DNA of 32,111 nt from assembly GCA_027451525.1 (NCBI GenBank), contig DAIDJF010000062.1:1-32111 (forward strand). Reading direction: 5' to 3'. This document shows positions 30,588 through 32,111 of the stretch, one piece after another (the stretch's first letter is position 1; every line of letters begins with the position of its first letter). The translations under genes and the position numbers were made by a program. The DNA is from Ktedonobacterales bacterium. GTDB taxonomy: Bacteria; Chloroflexota; Ktedonobacteria; Ktedonobacterales; Ktedonobacteraceae. The notes below the pieces were generated by a model. It did not search any database. It was not told the origin of the DNA and saw only the letters and a list, made by a program, of their open reading frames with translations.

Positions 30588-31775
30588 TTATACCAGATAG
30601 ATTTCCTCTTGTGGCTGTGAGAACCACTCGCAGCCATCAGAGGTCACAAGCACCTCATCTTCCTGGCTGACATAGCCACGCTCGGTCATGACCCCTAGTT
30701 CCAGTGTAAACACACTGCCCTCTTCAATCGGATAGTAAGGTGTTTCAGCGTAACGAGGCCAGCGTGGTCCCAAAACAGGTCCACCATCATGGGCATGGCG
30801 TCCCACACTATGTCCCAATGCATGGCGATACTCTGGATAGCCCGCGTTAACCAGATATGAACGCGCCGCCTCATCAACCTGCCAGCCTTGCACACCCGGT
30901 TTAAGCCTTGCCTTGCCTGCCGCAATCGCGCCTTTCACAGCAGCAAACGCGCGTTGCACAACATCCGCAGGGTGTTGTTCGCCAGGTTGCCGCATATACC
31001 AGAGACGCTGCAAATCGGAGCAGTAATCGTTGTAGCGAACGCCTAGATCAAGACTGGCAATAAAGCCCGACTCCATGGCAATTTCGCTCGGCTTGCCATG
31101 CCCAAAGAGCGTGTTCGGCCCAAATTTCACTCCTGGGCAACTATCATAAGACCATGCCGCCCCCAGATTGCGCCGTTGCATCTCGGTATGGATCATCTCA
31201 CCCGTTGCGCGTTCTGTTACTCCTGGTTGCAAAAATGGTGTGACCAGCGAAAATACAGCCTCTGTCTCCTCGATAGCACGCCGCATGCGCACCAATTCCT
31301 CAGTAGTTTTGCGTGTGCGCAGGCGTGAGATCAATGGACCAGAAGAGACAAAATGACGCGCATAAGGCGTCTCTTTCAGGGCATCCACGAGCTGCAGGTA
31401 CATGCCATGCGTCAGGCCATCGGCAGCAACATCCCCAACAGCGTAGTTAAGCGCAATAGACGTAGGGTTCAGATGGGTTAACGTCTCAACAAGCAAAGGA
31501 GCAAAATGTTCAGTGTAGCCGCGAACGGTCGTATACAGACCAGATTGTTTTACAAGATCATCATCATAACGGGCAACAATCGCGATTTTCTCGCCCTGCC
31601 GTGTTAGCAGAAAGATTGAATGCCATGTCAGATCATGATTGACCACAAGTTTTAGAGCTGGGTCTGGCTGCTCATCGGTTTCGCGCACAAATAACAGCCA
31701 GCAATCTAGATGCAGTTCGTTAAGAATACGAATTGCCTGCTCTATTTTTTCCTGTTGAAGCAATGGTGTTGTCAT
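30588..31775 (-). CDS. M24-family metallopeptidase (Xaa-Pro aminopeptidase-like)
   Basis: A 395-residue cytoplasmic pita-bread peptidase with an N-terminal creatinase-type domain (1-150) and a C-terminal catalytic domain (about 155-390). All five metal ligands are visible: Asp243 (SLDLGVRYND), Asp254 (CSDLQR), His322 (ALGHSVG), Glu359 (FTLELGV) and Glu372 (SQEDEVLVT). The family cleaves N-terminal residues before proline, or acts on related amides; the residues that decide between aminopeptidase P, prolidase and creatinase cannot be read reliably here. Start ATG lies seven bases after GGAG. Its stop is two bases from the stop of the convergent GlcF-like gene. A terminator separates it from the upstream rRNA gene, so it needs its own promoter; a TATAAT at 31813-31808 is a candidate. 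Confidence 0.9.
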   Translation of the reverse strand: MTTPLLQQEKIEQAIRILNELHLDCWLLFVRETDEQPDPALKLVVNHDLTWHSIFLLTRQGEKIAIVARYDDDLVKQSGLYTTVRGYTEHFAPLLVETLTHLNPTSIALNYAVGDVAADGLTHGMYLQLVDALKETPYARHFVSSGPLISRLRTRKTTEELVRMRRAIEETEAVFSLVTPFLQPGVTERATGEMIHTEMQRRNLGAAWSYDSCPGVKFGPNTLFGHGKPSEIAMESGFIASLDLGVRYNDYCSDLQRLWYMRQPGEQHPADVVQRAFAAVKGAIAAGKARLKPGVQGWQVDEAARSYLVNAGYPEYRHALGHSVGRHAHDGGPVLGPRWPRYAETPYYPIEEGSVFTLELGVMTERGYVSQEDEVLVTSDGCEWFSQPQEEIYLV

Positions 31776-31862
31776 CTCAGTTCTCCATGATCGTTTTTAT
31801 TGAGTCAATTATAAACTATATCATAGAGGAACACGAAATATCGCAAACACAAGGCGAACAAC

Positions 31863-31890
31863 AAAAAAGGCTTGCTATGCTAGCAAGCCT
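31863..31890 (-). terminator. Intrinsic terminator downstream of the 23S rRNA gene
   Basis: A perfect 10-bp stem (AGGCTTGCTA at 31868-31877 with TAGCAAGCCT at 31881-31890), a 3-base loop, and a run of six U on the minus strand (31868-31863). It ends the rRNA transcript about 150 bases after the mature 23S end. Confidence 0.88.
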
Positions 31891-32039
31891 CGTTATGTTC
31901 AGTGGATTGTGTCCCTGCCATGAGATCATAGAGATCATACCTCAATTTTGCCGTCCCCCAGAGACTGTGACTCCTTCTGAAGTCTTCCTCTGTCTCCTGC
32001 AAGCTTCTTGATTACGCGTGCCCGTGCTTTTTACAGTTG
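31891..32039 (-). other. Trailer of the rRNA transcript without a 5S gene
   Basis: About 150 bases between the 23S 3' end and the terminator. I looked for a 5S rRNA (conserved CCGAAC and GAAGTTAAG-like cores) and a tRNA and found neither. It contains a tandem 9-base repeat GAGATCATA (31922-31930 and 31931-31939, plus strand). It may carry 23S 3' processing signals. Confidence 0.55.
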
Positions 32040-32111
32040 AAAACAAGCCGTTCGATCATTAGGGCCGCTTCGCTCCACCTGTTACCAGGCGTCCACGTGC
32101 GGTCTATCTAC
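32040..32111 (-). rRNA. 23S ribosomal RNA, 3' end (partial)
   Basis: On the minus strand the right edge reads GTAGATAGACCGCACGTGG, then CGCCTG-GTAA-CAGGTG, GGAGC, CGGCCCTAATGATCG and AACGGCTTG. This follows the 3' end of bacterial 23S rRNA (E. coli GATAGGCCGGGTGTG, GAGCTAACCGGTACTAATGAACCGTGAGGCTT) in both order and conserved bases, and the GNRA-capped stem fits helix 101. The exact mature end near 32040 is estimated. Only about the last 70 bases of the gene are in the window. Confidence 0.85.

Noticed and set aside
31733..32011. A 92-codon plus-strand frame at the right end
   Set aside because: It crosses the M24 gene start, the rRNA terminator and the rRNA trailer, and has no ribosome site.
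31891..32039. A possible 5S rRNA or tRNA after the 23S gene
   Set aside because: No conserved 5S core or cloverleaf could be found on the minus strand.
1..32111. CRISPR arrays, insertion sequences, phage or integrase genes
   Set aside because: No regular repeat-spacer pattern, transposase, terminal repeats or integrase-like protein was seen.

Overview
The window looks like chromosomal DNA of a Chloroflexota bacterium, most likely class Ktedonobacteria. This is inferred from gene style: an active Ser/Thr kinase with a C-terminal sensor-like ectodomain, a second kinase-like protein ending in an FHA domain, a zinc-ribbon/proline-rich membrane protein, several polyprenol-dependent GT-C glycosyltransferases, and a GTP cyclohydrolase of the archaeal MptA/FolE2 type. 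No transposase, integrase, phage gene, CRISPR array or tRNA was seen. Genes are dense, lie on both strands, and are mostly in short operons.

Left part (1-3430): the start of a Gfo/Idh/MocA sugar oxidoreductase and a DegT-family sugar aminotransferase lie on the minus strand, followed by a small DUF2171-like protein. A 369-base gap holding a foldable element then leads to a 40-codon leader ORF that overlaps the start of an RpoD/SigA-type sigma factor gene.

3683-8964: three membrane glycosyltransferases of different GT-C families (GT39-, PIG-V- and GT87-like) sit next to a DedA-family protein. The group fits envelope glycosylation fed by polyprenyl-phosphate sugars, with DedA possibly recycling the lipid carrier.

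9054-14541: a pseudokinase-FHA protein, a 14-TM DHA2 drug exporter, a small anchored coiled-coil protein, and a zinc-ribbon membrane protein with its own near-consensus promoter and long leader.

14542-18267 (minus): an operon of an unknown gene, galT, galK and a DppA-type D-aminopeptidase, ended by a large hairpin terminator. galT and galK give the core Leloir steps; galE and galM are not in the window.

18381-25366 (plus): a small membrane protein, a cysteine-containing small protein with a MutY-type glycosylase, a PIG-L deacetylase, an active membrane Ser/Thr kinase, a FolK-GTP cyclohydrolase fusion (two folate steps in one chain), and rsfS with a small membrane protein.

25499-31775: a lamin-tail-domain surface protein, a family 4 glycosidase, a THUMP/FtsJ-like RNA 2'-O-methyltransferase, a GlcF-like iron-sulfur protein with a C-terminal membrane segment, and a convergent M24 peptidase. 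The right edge holds the 3' end of a 23S rRNA gene on the minus strand, a ~150-base trailer without a 5S gene, and an intrinsic terminator.
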